Source: Cyanobacteria bacterium MH1_Bin12 (GTDB lineage: Bacteria; Cyanobacteriota; Cyanobacteriia; Cyanobacteriales; Cyanobacteriaceae). From it: a stretch of 35,986 bases of DNA. Positions within the stretch are counted from its first letter, which is position 1. The number at the start of each line of letters is the position of its first letter. The position numbers were made by a program, and so were the translations under genes. Shown piece after piece: positions 8,944-18,442 of this stretch. The DNA lies in NCBI GenBank assembly GCA_011088145.1, contig JAALKG010000002.1, positions 1 through 35,986 on the forward strand. Reading direction: 5' to 3'. The notes below the pieces were generated by a model, which saw nothing but the letters and a program-made list of their open reading frames with translations, was not told where the DNA came from and ran no database searches.

Positions 8944-9897
8944 ATGAACAATACTGTCCGTTTAGGAAAAACATCCATAGAAGTTGCACCATTGGGAATA
9001 GGTACATGGGCATGGGGAGATTCGATGTTTTGGAGTTATGGGCAAGATTACGATCGAAATGACGTAAAAAATGCCTTTATAACAGCGATGGAAGCAGGGA
9101 TTACTTTATTTGATACAGCGGAAGTTTATGGCAATGGAGAATCAGAAAGATTAATTGGACAGTTTAAACAAGAAAATAGTCAAAACATTACTATTGCGAC
9201 GAAATATGCACCTTTACCTTGGCGTTGGAATAAGCAATCCGTTAGTCAAGCTCTTACAGATAGTTTGAATAGGTTAAAAGTGGAATATATTCCTTTATAT
9301 CAAGTCCATTGGCCATTTATGTTGATGAGTCAAGAAACTTTAATGAATGCCTTGGCTGATGAAGTAGAAAAAGGTAGAATAGGTGCGATCGGAGTTAGTA
9401 ATTACTCTGCACAGGAAATGAAAAAAGCTTCAGAAATTTTATCCCCAAGAAATATTCCTCTAGCAGTTAATCAAGTTAAATATTCCTTGCTTACCAGAAA
9501 AATTGAGACAAAAGGAATTACTCATATGGCAAATAAATTAGGTATAACTCTACTTGCTTATAGCCCTTTAGCTCAAGGATTATTGACAGGAAAATATAGT
9601 CACAGCCAAAAACAAACTCCTGAAGGTGCGAGAAAATTGGATTTTCGTTTTAATGATAAAGGTTTAAATAAAATTGCTCCCGTGGTCAATTTGTTAAAGG
9701 ATATCGCTGCAAAATATGACAAAACCCCTGCTCAGGTTGCTTTAAATTGGTTAATCTCTCAAAGCAATGTTATACCTATTCCCGGTGCTAAAAATGCTCG
9801 ACAAGCTCAAGAAAATGCAGGTGCATTGGGTTGGCAATTAACCAATGGTGAGGTAGAGCAATTAGAACAAATTAGTCGTCCTTGGTTAAACAATTAA
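8944..9897 (+). CDS. Aldo/keto reductase
   Basis: 317 aa, intact. It is an NADPH-dependent TIM-barrel oxidoreductase of the AKR superfamily. Recognisable are LGIGTWAWGD at the start, the catalytic Asp and Tyr (LFDTAEVYGNGESE), the Lys of ATKYAP, the YQVHWP strand, GVSNYSAQEM and the C-terminal cofactor-binding IPIPGAKNARQAQENA. The substrate cannot be assigned. It stands alone and is transcribed away from the iron permease. A long inverted repeat and then a convergent ATPase gene follow. Confidence 0.92.
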   Translation: MNNTVRLGKTSIEVAPLGIGTWAWGDSMFWSYGQDYDRNDVKNAFITAMEAGITLFDTAEVYGNGESERLIGQFKQENSQNITIATKYAPLPWRWNKQSVSQALTDSLNRLKVEYIPLYQVHWPFMLMSQETLMNALADEVEKGRIGAIGVSNYSAQEMKKASEILSPRNIPLAVNQVKYSLLTRKIETKGITHMANKLGITLLAYSPLAQGLLTGKYSHSQKQTPEGARKLDFRFNDKGLNKIAPVVNLLKDIAAKYDKTPAQVALNWLISQSNVIPIPGAKNARQAQENAGALGWQLTNGEVEQLEQISRPWLNN

Positions 9898-10258
9898 CAA
9901 TTATCCCTTGTGAGTAAATCATCATGATTTTGAGCATTGAAAAATAATTATCAAAAAAACCGATAACTCGAAAAATTCAGAAATTATTTATTCTGAACGT
10001 CTTTAGAATATAAAAATTCCGACAAACAACCAAATTTTATCTCAAGTAAAACAGAAGTTGATGACGGAACTATTACGCATTAGGGATAATTTAATTTCTT
10101 AATCAATTGAAATTATTTATTTCTGAGCGAATTATCGTAATTTTATGATTGAAAAGAATTAGAACCATATTAGTTGTACAACTCATTATGTGGTTACCAC
10201 AATTCTTTTCAATTTGTTTATCGATTTTAAATTATTGAACAATAAACGATTAACTATG
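9898..10258. other. Convergent intergenic region
   Basis: 361 bases with no supported gene. The main structure is the nested inverted repeat at 10148-10213, listed separately. The rest is AT-rich without open frames. Confidence 0.5.
10148..10213. repeat. Long inverted repeat with nested palindromes
   Basis: ATTGAAAAGAATT (10148-10160) is perfectly complementary to AATTCTTTTCAAT (10201-10213). Between the arms lie two smaller palindromes, TTGTACAA and TGTGGTTACCACA. It sits between convergent genes, so it could be a bidirectional terminator. The nested palindromes also suit a small palindromic mobile repeat. There is no flanking duplication that I can see clearly. Confidence 0.6.
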
Positions 10259-11614
10259 TTATTTTTCATTTTTGCTCCATTGACTTTGAAAATATTCTTG
10301 GTACAATCGACAACCGACGATCGCTTTATTACCCACTAAATGAATTAAACCCATACTGTTAAGCTTATAAGTCACAATTGGATCTAGCAAGATTGGTTCA
10401 CTTGTATTGCAAACAGTTTGAAAGGCACTAGCCAAATCAGATTGTTCTTGTAAATTGACCCAATGATGCTGTAATTGGTGAGAATAAATTCCTGTGGTAG
10501 TAGTCGCATTTTTTAATAATTCTTCTAGATTCATCTTTCCTTCATAGAGATGATAAAGTGCTAGATGAACTAAAGCAGGATATCCTCCAACCATTGCCAT
10601 CAATTGTTTAACTTCTTTACGTCGTATCAAATTTAATCGATATTTTTGAGCTAATTGCATAATTTGTTGTTCATTAAAACCTTCCAATTCAATGGGGAGT
10701 CCAACATTGAAAGGGGATTGCTCTAACTTAAGAGGAACATAAATTTCAGTAGAATGAACTATTACAAACCGCAGTTTTTGCCAAATCCGAACTCTTTTTG
10801 CCTCCTCATAACAAGAACGTAATAGAGGGAAAAAATCATTAGTTAATTGAGGATGTTCAAAAATTTGATTTACTTCATCCAAAGCGAATATAAGGGGAGT
10901 CTCAATTTTGTCTAAGATATATTCTTCAAAATAAATAGTCCAACTCATCTTGCTGCCAATATCTTCATCCCAATAATCATCCAAATTAGGTTTGAGTTTT
11001 AATTTATGAGCACAATTTACACAAAGCCACCTTAAAAAATGATTTATATCTTGTAAAACTGTTTGATCAGCCTTTTGTAAATCTAAGTTAATAGTTTGGT
11101 AGTCTGAGTTTTTTTCACAAACATCTAAAATTCTCAGTAACAAAGAGGTTTTTCCTCTTTCCTGAGGAGCTTTTATCCTTACTAAAGCACCAGGTTTGGC
11201 AAGTTCTTCTATAATCTGATTTTCTACGGAAGTTTGCGTCAGATAAAAAGGAGAATTTAAAGGAACTGCACCACAAGGATAATTCGGTGCAATATCAGCC
11301 GATAAATTTTCTGAAAATAATGTTGAAGAAGTTTCTCCTGATGTGTGGGCTTCTAAAATATATGATTGTAGTATGGCTCGACAGTTTTTTTTTGTAACTC
11401 GCCTCTGAGTGATGTTAGAGAGTCTTCGGCACAACTCTGGAGCGACAACATTGGCAAAATAACTGGTGCTATAGCCTTCTTGTTGAGCAATTTCTTGATA
11501 GGTTTGGTTATTCCAAATACCTCGTAGAACTAACAATTCAGTAGAATTGAGATAACGATTGTCATAGTCGAGCAGTTGGGGATTAAGAATGTCAATAATC
11601 TGCTCTAAACTCAT
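10259..11614 (-). CDS. HTH-AAA ATPase (vMAP-like N-terminus, AAA_35 type)
   Basis: 451 aa, intact. The N-terminal ~85 residues form a helix-turn-helix-like region (LTELLVL-type helix, TYQEIAQQEGYSTSYF) of the kind found in cyanobacterial vWA-MoxR-associated (vMAP) and related regulators. An AAA-like domain follows from about residue 120, with the P-loop-like APQERGKTSLL (the first Gly of Walker A replaced), Walker B LIFALDEVNQIF and a winged-helix tail. Such proteins are STAND-like signalling ATPases, usually carrying WD40 or effector domains; this one has none after the ATPase. It is divergent from the sigma factor gene, across 607 bases. The role is unknown. Confidence 0.75.
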   Translation of the reverse strand: MSLEQIIDILNPQLLDYDNRYLNSTELLVLRGIWNNQTYQEIAQQEGYSTSYFANVVAPELCRRLSNITQRRVTKKNCRAILQSYILEAHTSGETSSTLFSENLSADIAPNYPCGAVPLNSPFYLTQTSVENQIIEELAKPGALVRIKAPQERGKTSLLLRILDVCEKNSDYQTINLDLQKADQTVLQDINHFLRWLCVNCAHKLKLKPNLDDYWDEDIGSKMSWTIYFEEYILDKIETPLIFALDEVNQIFEHPQLTNDFFPLLRSCYEEAKRVRIWQKLRFVIVHSTEIYVPLKLEQSPFNVGLPIELEGFNEQQIMQLAQKYRLNLIRRKEVKQLMAMVGGYPALVHLALYHLYEGKMNLEELLKNATTTTGIYSHQLQHHWVNLQEQSDLASAFQTVCNTSEPILLDPIVTYKLNSMGLIHLVGNKAIVGCRLYQEYFQSQWSKNEK

Positions 11615-12221
11615 ATAAAATTAATAAATATATTATTATTAATTACTTTAATTAATAGAATTTTACTGTAAATTTAGTTAATAATAATTAGGTTTTTTTA
11701 CTTAATATAACTTTATATCTTTCATGGGCAAGTTCTTCACGGCTAAATTTGTGTAAAAGATATTAAAAAAATATGAACTTTAGAGATTGAATTGTACTAA
11801 CAGAATATTTTATCTTAGGCATATAAAATAAAACCGATAAATAAAATTTCCATTGCTTATGATAAAAATTCTATTCAACTGAAAAAATATAAATCGAATC
11901 AACAGAAGAAGTTTTATTAAATAAAATGAGGATGTAAGTCACACTTGCTAGCTAAAAAGTATTAGGGGTAGTGCATTACAGGAGAATAGTATTTATATTT
12001 TGTCAAGGTCGTTTTTCTATCTCTACCTGATTTAATCAGACTTTTTGTGTTTTGTGAAGTTTAACCCTGACTTTTTCCCATTGTGTTCTCTTAAGTTTCT
12101 CCACACAATATATTTTAGAGTAAAAAAAACATTGATCTTAAAACTAAAAGATTTGTCGACAATGGGAGCAAATCAAACTTACAGAACAAAAAACTAAGCT
12201 ATGAATTAAGTAAATTAGAAG
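11615..12221. other. Divergent intergenic region
   Basis: 607 bases between the HTH-ATPase (minus) and sigma factor (plus) starts, presumably holding both promoters. It is AT-rich, and I see no open frame, RNA gene or strong hairpin. A less AT-rich stretch at about 11940-12110 could be a transcribed leader of the sigma gene. Confidence 0.4.
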
Positions 12222-13013
12222 ATGTTAATTAAACAGATGATTGAAAATACTAATATTTCAAGATTATCAGTACATTCGCTCTGCATAAATAACCTGCTCC
12301 CTCAAATTGCTCAAGGAAATCGAGATGCTTTTTGGCAATTATGGTTACTTTATGAAGACTATCTTCATTGTCGATGTCGAATGTGGATGGGAGGTAATCA
12401 AACAGATGCGGAAGAAGCTTTAAGTATAGCCAGACTCAAAGCTTGGGAAAAATTACCACAGTACGCAGCCAAAATGACTAATCCGAAAGCATGGCTTACT
12501 CGTATGACTCATAATCTCTGTGTGGATATTCATCGAAAACATCAAATAAGAGCAAAACATACAGAAAATATTGATACGATGGCGATCAAAAATAGAGAGG
12601 GTATTGAGGTGGATTCTCCTGAATCTGCTATTCTTCGCTACGAATTGAAAGTTTACATTCGTCATGGCATTAATTCTCTTCCTGCTACATTACGAGAGCC
12701 TTTAATTCTCCTGTACTACTACCAAATGTCTTATGCGGATATAGCCAGAAAATTAACTCTTTCTAAGAATAATGTTTATAAGAGGATTCAATTGGCACGA
12801 AATTATTTAAAAAAGTATTTAAATAAGTATTTTTCTGAAGATAATCATATTTTAAAACAGGATAATTACAGAAATTTAACGGGGAAAAAGTTGTCTGTGG
12901 AAACATCAAAATTAGCTAATTTTTCGATCGCAATTATCAAAAAATCTTCTCTAGAAACCATTAATTATCAGGTAACAGCATTATGTCTAGAAAAACTTTC
13001 AGTCGCATCATAA
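12222..13013 (+). CDS. ECF-like sigma-70 family RNA polymerase sigma factor
   Basis: 263 aa. Region 2 is visible (DAFWQLWLLYEDYLHCRCRMW, then the acidic DAEEALSIARLKAWEKL and NPKAWLTRMTHNLCVDIHR). Region 4 follows (LPATLREPLILLYYYQMSYADIA and NNVYKRIQLARNYLKKYL). A non-conserved tail of about 50 residues comes after it. The two-domain layout without region 3 marks it as an ECF/group 4 type factor. Its last 31 bases overlap the start of the TPR gene, so the two are probably translationally coupled. No anti-sigma factor is recognisable unless the TPR protein plays that part. The target promoters are unknown. Confidence 0.85.
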   Translation: MLIKQMIENTNISRLSVHSLCINNLLPQIAQGNRDAFWQLWLLYEDYLHCRCRMWMGGNQTDAEEALSIARLKAWEKLPQYAAKMTNPKAWLTRMTHNLCVDIHRKHQIRAKHTENIDTMAIKNREGIEVDSPESAILRYELKVYIRHGINSLPATLREPLILLYYYQMSYADIARKLTLSKNNVYKRIQLARNYLKKYLNKYFSEDNHILKQDNYRNLTGKKLSVETSKLANFSIAIIKKSSLETINYQVTALCLEKLSVAS

Positions 13014-13939
13014 CATTATCCGAATCTTCAGGTAAAGAAGTCGATATCAACTTATTTTTAAATCAAAAGCCAATGCGAGAACAACAAAAACTAAAAACAT
13101 TAATCAAATATATAGAGGAACATCCTTCTGGATGGAAAAAACGCTTAGAATTAGCTGACTTGTTTTACGAAATGGGAAAATGGCAACAAGCAGTGGACGA
13201 ATATCAACAAGTAATTCAACGACAACCTGAATTAATTTCAGTGCAATTAAAATTAGGTAAAATTTTACAATTGATGGATAGAAAAAAAGAGGCCATAGAA
13301 ATATATCAAGATTCTTTATCATTAGTTTCTAATCTCAAATTTTCCTGTCCAACATTAGCAGATATTAATTCAAATTTAGCAACCCAATATCATATTAACG
13401 GTTTGATCGAAATCTGTCGTAATAATTTTCTCTTGGCAGTTGATGCATTTTCCTTAGCTACCAAATTAGAACCTGATAAACCTTCACATTGGTTAGCCTT
13501 AGGACAAGTTCAGCAGTTAAGAGGAAATAACATTGATGCCATTTCCGCATTTAACACGATTTTGTTCCATTCTCCTGAGGATATTATCGCTTTAATTAAT
13601 ATTTACGATTCTTTGATGAATTTAGGAAAAACTTATCGTCTATCGTCGTTAAATACGAAGAAAACAGATCAAAAGAAAAATATTACTTTAACTAATAATA
13701 AATGGTATCGTCAGGCAAAAACAGTTTTAGATCAAATCCTCACTTTAGCCCCCGACAATTACCAAGCTCTCAAACGACAAATAGAATATCGTTGCCAAAT
13801 GAAACTTGTTTCGGGTATGGAAGGCAAGAAAACCAAACAATTACTTAATCATTTTTTAAAATTATTACCTAATTCAGGAGTTGGTTATCAATTACAAGCT
13901 TATTATTATAAGATGCAACAACAATCGTCCAAGTTATGA
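12983..13939 (+). CDS. TPR-repeat protein coupled to the sigma factor
   Basis: 318 aa. Tetratricopeptide repeats are visible at about residues 45-100 (LADLFYEMGKWQQAVDEYQQ, then LKLGKILQLMDRKKEAIEIY) and about 145-195 (NFLLAVDAFSLATKLEPDKP, HWLALGQVQQLRGNNIDAIS). A further helical region contains AKTVLDQILTLAPDNYQALK. No signal peptide or membrane helix is seen. The ATG lies inside the end of the sigma gene in another frame, so the products are likely made together. A scaffolding or regulatory role beside the sigma factor is an inference. It ends in TGA. Confidence 0.75.
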   Translation: MSRKTFSRIITLSESSGKEVDINLFLNQKPMREQQKLKTLIKYIEEHPSGWKKRLELADLFYEMGKWQQAVDEYQQVIQRQPELISVQLKLGKILQLMDRKKEAIEIYQDSLSLVSNLKFSCPTLADINSNLATQYHINGLIEICRNNFLLAVDAFSLATKLEPDKPSHWLALGQVQQLRGNNIDAISAFNTILFHSPEDIIALINIYDSLMNLGKTYRLSSLNTKKTDQKKNITLTNNKWYRQAKTVLDQILTLAPDNYQALKRQIEYRCQMKLVSGMEGKKTKQLLNHFLKLLPNSGVGYQLQAYYYKMQQQSSKL

Positions 13940-14037
13940 TCCTTTGTTAGATTTATAGGTATTAGAATTACTCATGAATGTATCGATATAGTATCATTGA
14001 AAACAACGGTAATTTATTTTAATGATGAGAATTGTCA

Positions 14038-14727
14038 ATGCAAACATTAAGTAATCTAACTCTTAAAAACCATTCTCCTTCATCTTTTCCTTTGAGGATT
14101 ATTGCTATCGGTGATAGTTTAATTTATGGTTATGGAGATAAAGAAGCTTGTGGTTGGGTAGAAAGATTGCGTTTGAATTTGATGAATGGCAATGGTGATC
14201 ATGTATTGTATAATTTGGGTATTAGAGGCGATCGCACTGAACAAGTTAAAAACCGTTTAAATGAAGAATTTAAGCATCGAGGAGAAATCAAAAAAAAATA
14301 TCCTGACTTAATTATTTTGTCCGTTGGCGTTAACGACACAGCTCGTCTAGGACATCATCAAGGTAGAAATTTGACTCATTACGACGAATATAATCAACAA
14401 ATAAATGATTGATTAAATCAAGCCCAACAGCTTGCACCAACTTTGTTTGTGGGCATGGTACCTGTAGACGAAAGTAAAATGCCCTTTTTTGACTGTTTAT
14501 ACTTTAATTTACGAGATCAATGTCATTATAAAGAAGCTGCAAAACAAGCTTGTCAACACCAAAAAATACCCTACTTAGATACCTTTGATTTATGGATGAG
14601 TCGAGGTGAAAATTGGCGAAAATCTCAAATGTCTGATGATGGTTTACACCCTAATGAGAAAGGATATGCAACCTTATTTCAAGAAGTAAGTAATTGGGCT
14701 TTACTACGTAAAATTATCGATAAATAA
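14038..14727 (+). pseudogene. SGNH/GDSL-type lipase or esterase, split by in-frame TGA
   Basis: The start is ATG 14038. Block I with the catalytic Ser (RIIAIGDSLIYGYG), the Gly block (NLGIRGDRT) and the Asn block (ILSVGVNDTARLG) are present. An in-frame TGA (14410-14412) follows YNQQIND. The same frame then continues with LNQAQQLAPTLFVGMVPVDE and reaches the catalytic Asp-His pair (DDGLHPNEKGY), ending at 14727. Readthrough would give a full protein of about 229 codons. Without it, the Asp and His are lost and the enzyme is dead. Substrate is unknown; the family includes lysophospholipases and acyl esterases. Confidence 0.85.
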
Positions 14728-14833
14728 AGAAAAAATTAGGCACAATTAAAATAACTATGATAGTATCTGAAGTTAAGTTAAGTAAAAATAGGTAAAGAAT
14801 ATTAAACCAATTGTTGGGGAGACTATTCACTAA

Positions 14834-15910
14834 ATGAAAAATCAAAGATTGTCTGCAGATAATTTACCCATAAACAACGATTATAATCGCCCCTTAAAAA
14901 TGGGTGTAATTGGAGTAGGCAATATGGGGCAACACCATACCAGAGTCCTAAGTTTACTCAAAGACGTTGAATTGGTAGGAATTGCTGATGTTAATGTCGA
15001 GAGAGGATTAGATTTAGCTGGTAAATATAGAGTTCGCTTCTTTGAAAATTATCAGGAATTATTACCTCATGTCGAAGCTGTTTGTATCGCTGCCCCCACA
15101 AAACTTCATCATCAACTTGGTTTAGAATGTTTAAATGCAGGAGTCCACGTTTTAATCGAAAAACCTATTGCCGCTAGTATCGCTGAAGCAGAGTCATTAG
15201 TTAACGCGGCTGCTGTCGCTAACTGCATTTTACAAGTAGGACATATTGAAAGATTTAATCCCGCTTTTTTAGAATTGAGTAAAGTCTTAAAAACCGAAAA
15301 TTTACTAGCATTGGAAGCTCATCGCATGAGCCCTTATTCCAATCGTGCGAATGATGTTTCTGTTGTTTTAGATTTAATGATTCATGATCTAGATTTACTT
15401 CTAGAGTTGGCAGATTCTCCCGTGATGAAAGTGAATGCCACTGGTAGTCGTGTTGCTGAATCTCAACATCTTGATTATGTAACGGCTACTCTCAATTTTG
15501 CTAATGGTATTGTCGCTACTGTTACCGCCAGTAAAGTTACTCATCGTAAAATTCGTGGTATTGTTGCCCATTGTAAAAACAGCCTAACTGAAGCAGATTT
15601 TCTCAATAATGAAATTTTAATTCATCGTCAAACCACTGCTGATTATACAACCGATTATGGTCAAATTTTTTACCGTCAAGATGGTTTAATTGAACAAGTT
15701 TATACCAGTAATATTGAACCTCTTCATGCAGAATTAGAACATTTTGTTAGTTGTGTCAGAGAGGGCAATCAACCTTCAGTAGGTGGAGAACAAGCTTTAA
15801 AAGCTTTACGTTTAGCTAGTTGTATTGAGAAGCTCGCTTTAGATGGTCAACTGTGGGAAGATGCTGCTATTGATTTAGCAAAACTGAATGGACATATTGC
15901 TAAGGTTTAA
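14834..15910 (+). CDS. Gfo/Idh/MocA family NAD(P)-dependent oxidoreductase
   Basis: 358 aa, intact. The Rossmann motif MGVIGVGNMGQHHTRVL (about residue 23) is followed by the IADVNVERG strand and the family signature IEKPIAAS, with the catalytic Lys. The C-terminal half contains a beta-sheet substrate domain (LDLMIHDLDLLLEL with a conserved HD). It probably oxidises a sugar or sugar nucleotide; the exact substrate is not visible. The IS element inserted 35 bases beyond its stop, so the gene itself is not damaged. Confidence 0.88.
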   Translation: MKNQRLSADNLPINNDYNRPLKMGVIGVGNMGQHHTRVLSLLKDVELVGIADVNVERGLDLAGKYRVRFFENYQELLPHVEAVCIAAPTKLHHQLGLECLNAGVHVLIEKPIAASIAEAESLVNAAAVANCILQVGHIERFNPAFLELSKVLKTENLLALEAHRMSPYSNRANDVSVVLDLMIHDLDLLLELADSPVMKVNATGSRVAESQHLDYVTATLNFANGIVATVTASKVTHRKIRGIVAHCKNSLTEADFLNNEILIHRQTTADYTTDYGQIFYRQDGLIEQVYTSNIEPLHAELEHFVSCVREGNQPSVGGEQALKALRLASCIEKLALDGQLWEDAAIDLAKLNGHIAKV

Positions 15911-15944
15911 AATTGATTGATAGGCAAGATTGTTCTGATTTCCA

Positions 15945-17347
15945 CCAGCAATTCCAAATTCGGAATGTAGCTAATAATACAGAAATAATGTTGTTCATAT
16001 TCAAAGACTGGTTAAGAAACGAATGTAGGTTTAGAGATGAGTCAAACCAGACCGTTGGAAAACATGGCGTTAAGTTTTTCAGTATTGTTAGAATATCTTC
16101 ACCAATGCATTGGTCAACTCCCAGATCCGAGAAAGGCGAGTAATGCGACTCGCTATAGCCTCAAGGATATGGTCTTAGGAGCATTTTCCCTATTTTTCAT
16201 GCAGAGTGAATCCTTTTTGGAGTATCAGCGCCAACTTCACAGTCGCTGCGGTCAGGACAATGCTCAGACTTTGTTTGGCTTGGAGAAAGTACCCACTGTT
16301 CCTCAGATTCGCAACGTTTTGGATGGGGTTGATGCTACCCATCTGTGGTCGATATTTGTCTGGTGCTATCAAGCCTTGGAACAAAGAAAGTATCTCAAAC
16401 GGTTTGAGCGATTGGGCAAAAACCTCTTAATTGCCCTTGATGGAATTCAATATTTCAACTCCGAGAAAATTGATTGTAACTGTTGCTCAACCCAAACTCA
16501 CCCCTGTGGTAAAGTTACCTATTCTCATAAGGCTATCTTTCCTGTGATTGTTGCCCCAAAACAGGAGCAGGTGATTTCTTTACCCCCTGAATTTATCACC
16601 CCTCAAGATGGTCATCACAAGCAAGACTGTGAGCAAAATGCAGCCAAACGTTGGATTGAGACCTATGGTGGTTTATTTAAAGACCGAGATATCACTTTAT
16701 TAGGAGATGACCTATTTTCTCACCAACCCATATGTGAGTTGAGTTTGACTCACCAATTCAACTTTCTCTTTGTCTGTCTGCCACAGTCTCATAACACTCT
16801 CTATGAATGGACGTTATTTTGAACTCTGGAATTATCGATATCTCAATCAGGTTCCTCTACGTGACCAACAACCAGCTCTCAAGGTCAATTGGTATGAGAT
16901 GAAAGTGACTCGTGAGAAAGATGGAGAATACCTCTATCATAATGCCTTTATCACCAACCATCTGATTACACCTCAATCGATCCATTCTTTAGGGGAATCT
17001 GGACGCAGTCGTTGGAAAACTGAGAATGAAAACCATAATGTCCTCAAAACTCAAGGATATCATTTAGAACACAATTTTGGTCACGGACAAAAGCATTTAG
17101 CCAAGGTTTTGGTAAGCCTCAATCTATTGGCCTTCCTATTCCATACTATTCTTTCTCTAGTGGATGAGCGTTATCAAAAGATTCGAAAACAACGAGGCAC
17201 TCGCAAAGGCTTTTTTCAGGACATTCTTACCTTGACGAAGTATCTACTATTTGAAAGTTGGCAGCATCTTTTGGAATTTATGCTCGCCGATTCAGCCCCC
17301 AATTTCTCTGTTAACTCTTCTTAATAATTTGAATTTGGAATTGCTGG
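15945..17347 (+). mobile_element. Insertion sequence with 17-bp inverted repeats and 7-bp target duplication
   Basis: 1403 bp. The left end CCAGCAATTCCAAATTC (15945-15961) is the exact reverse complement of the right end GAATTTGGAATTGCTGG (17331-17347). The 7-mer ATTTCCA flanks it on both sides (15938-15944 and 17348-17354), which is a target site duplication. Perfect ends and duplication indicate a fairly recent insertion into the space between the Gfo/Idh gene and tRNA-Met. The only gene inside is a DDE transposase broken by a frameshift. The family is IS4-like in its catalytic core; I cannot name it with certainty. Confidence 0.9.
16037..17324 (+). pseudogene. DDE transposase, frameshifted
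   Basis: The first part (16037-16822) carries the first catalytic Asp (LLIALDGIQYFNSEKI) and the second (ITLLGDDLFSHQP). The second part lies in another frame (readable from about 16800 to 17324) and carries the Glu-containing block (SRWKTENENHNVLKTQGYHL, then EHNFGHG). The frames change near 16805-16820, where LYEW is followed at once by NGRYFELWNYRYLNQVP. From memory of the family, the two blocks should be separated by roughly 15-20 residues, so a small deletion is likely, perhaps between copies of a short GAATGG-like repeat. No active protein is expected unless ribosomes shift frame. The start could also be the ATG at 16061. Confidence 0.85.
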
Positions 17348-17406
17348 ATTTCCACTCTCACAATTGCACTTTTTCGCTCAAGCCCTTATTATATTAGGTT
17401 ATATGA

Positions 17407-17479
17407 TGCTGGGTACAGGACTTGAACCTGTGTAACCCAAATTATGAGTTTGGTGCCTAAACCACTCGGCCAACCCAGC
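17407..17479 (-). tRNA. trnM: tRNA-Met (CAU anticodon)
   Basis: 73 nt on the minus strand. Acceptor GCTGGGT pairs with ACCCAGC, the D arm is GCC/GGC, the anticodon arm is CCAAA-CTCATAA-TTTGG with CAT, the T arm is ACAGG-TTCAAGT-CCTGT and the discriminator is A. CCA is not encoded. Elongator Met is most likely; a lysidine-modified Ile-CAU tRNA cannot be excluded by eye. Confidence 0.9.
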
Positions 17480-17666
17480 AAGAATCAACTATTGTCACAG
17501 CTCCTCATCGTAACATATTTTTATGATTAAATCAATAAAATCTAGATTATAAATTTAAAATGGTTATGCATTTATAATGAATCAATGTGAGTTTTGTTTC
17601 TTAATTACGATAGAATGTAAAGCGATCGATTTATCAAATTTATTTTAATTATTCTCTTAAAAAAAT

Positions 17667-17960
17667 ATGAATTCTACTATATGGGTAAGTCTTTTGGTTC
17701 TATTAGGTAGCCTTGGTTTAGGATTGGGTACAGGGTATTTTACTTTTACCCTTGGTAGTGAGTCATTGAAAGGTGTGAAATCTCCAGCAGATAATCCCAG
17801 TCAAAAAATTACAGATAAGCAATTAGATTTATCAAAAAAACAAGAATTTAAATTGATAGAAGAAAAGACAATACTTGTGAATGTTTATGATGATATCCAT
17901 GGGCAAAGAGAAATCAGTAAGAAGAAAAAAGATATTACCGATTTAAACAAGAAAAAATAA
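17667..17960 (+). CDS. Small membrane-anchored protein of unknown function
   Basis: 97 aa. One N-terminal transmembrane helix (about 5-27, WVSLLVLLGSLGLGLGTGYF) is followed by a hydrophilic, lysine-rich tail predicted to lie in the cytoplasm or periplasm. I do not recognise the family. The clean start, preceded by a tRNA gene on the other strand, and the composition support a real gene. It stands alone. Confidence 0.6.
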   Translation: MNSTIWVSLLVLLGSLGLGLGTGYFTFTLGSESLKGVKSPADNPSQKITDKQLDLSKKQEFKLIEEKTILVNVYDDIHGQREISKKKKDITDLNKKK

Positions 17961-18442
17961 AATTCCAATTATATAGCAGAGAACGAATTGATGAGGACAT
18001 TGATAATTGCTTAAATCATTGCTGTGTTCAGACTGTAATCTTTGTCCTTTGTTCGGGTGCGACTCTCCTATGATACCTGATGGCTGTGATTCACTATTAA
18101 AGAGGTTTTTAGAAAATTTGAGAATATACAATTAGCTGCAGTATTTGCTTAATTTTATGGATTAATAAATACCTTATGGAACAAAAATTTTATGACCTTT
18201 CTTCCAATATCAAAATCAGGTCGCACCCCTTTGTTCTTTGATCCTTGTACTTTGCTATCGCTACATAGACAAAAAATGCCGATGATATATTTAATGTTGG
18301 CAAATTGATTACTAGTGGAAAGCCGACAGTTTAAATTATAATATTTATCTCGGTGCAAAAATTAAATAAGTGGTCAATTTTAAAAGTCAATCATGAGTGA
18401 AAGCCAAAGGAGAATATTTGATTGTTATCGGAGAACTATCTC
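17961..18442. other. Intergenic region with repeat debris
   Basis: About 480 bases without a supported gene. It contains a repeat copy at 17972-18050 (listed separately) and a 9-bp inverted pair, GGGTGCGAC near 18054 and GTCGCACCC near 18213. Around the second arm lie CTTTGT-type motifs that end in a partial CTTTGCTAT, resembling the right end of the MITE-like repeat at 34492. It looks like remnants of small mobile repeats. Confidence 0.45.
17972..18050. repeat. Diverged copy of MITE-like repeat
   Basis: It begins TATAGCAGAGAACG and continues with TTGATGAGGACATT, closely matching the start of the element at 34492 (TATAGCAAAGAACG, TTGATTAGGACATT). The similarity weakens after about 60 bases, and the right terminal repeat is not clearly retained at this position. 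Confidence 0.55.

Noticed and set aside
15913-16143. 76-aa frame at the left end of the IS
   Set aside because: It runs across the target duplication and terminal repeat and lies in another frame of the transposase.
17961-18442. Short ORFs on both strands in this gap (for example 17943-18131 and 18155-18358)
   Set aside because: No family similarity or ribosome-binding site, and they overlap repeat debris.
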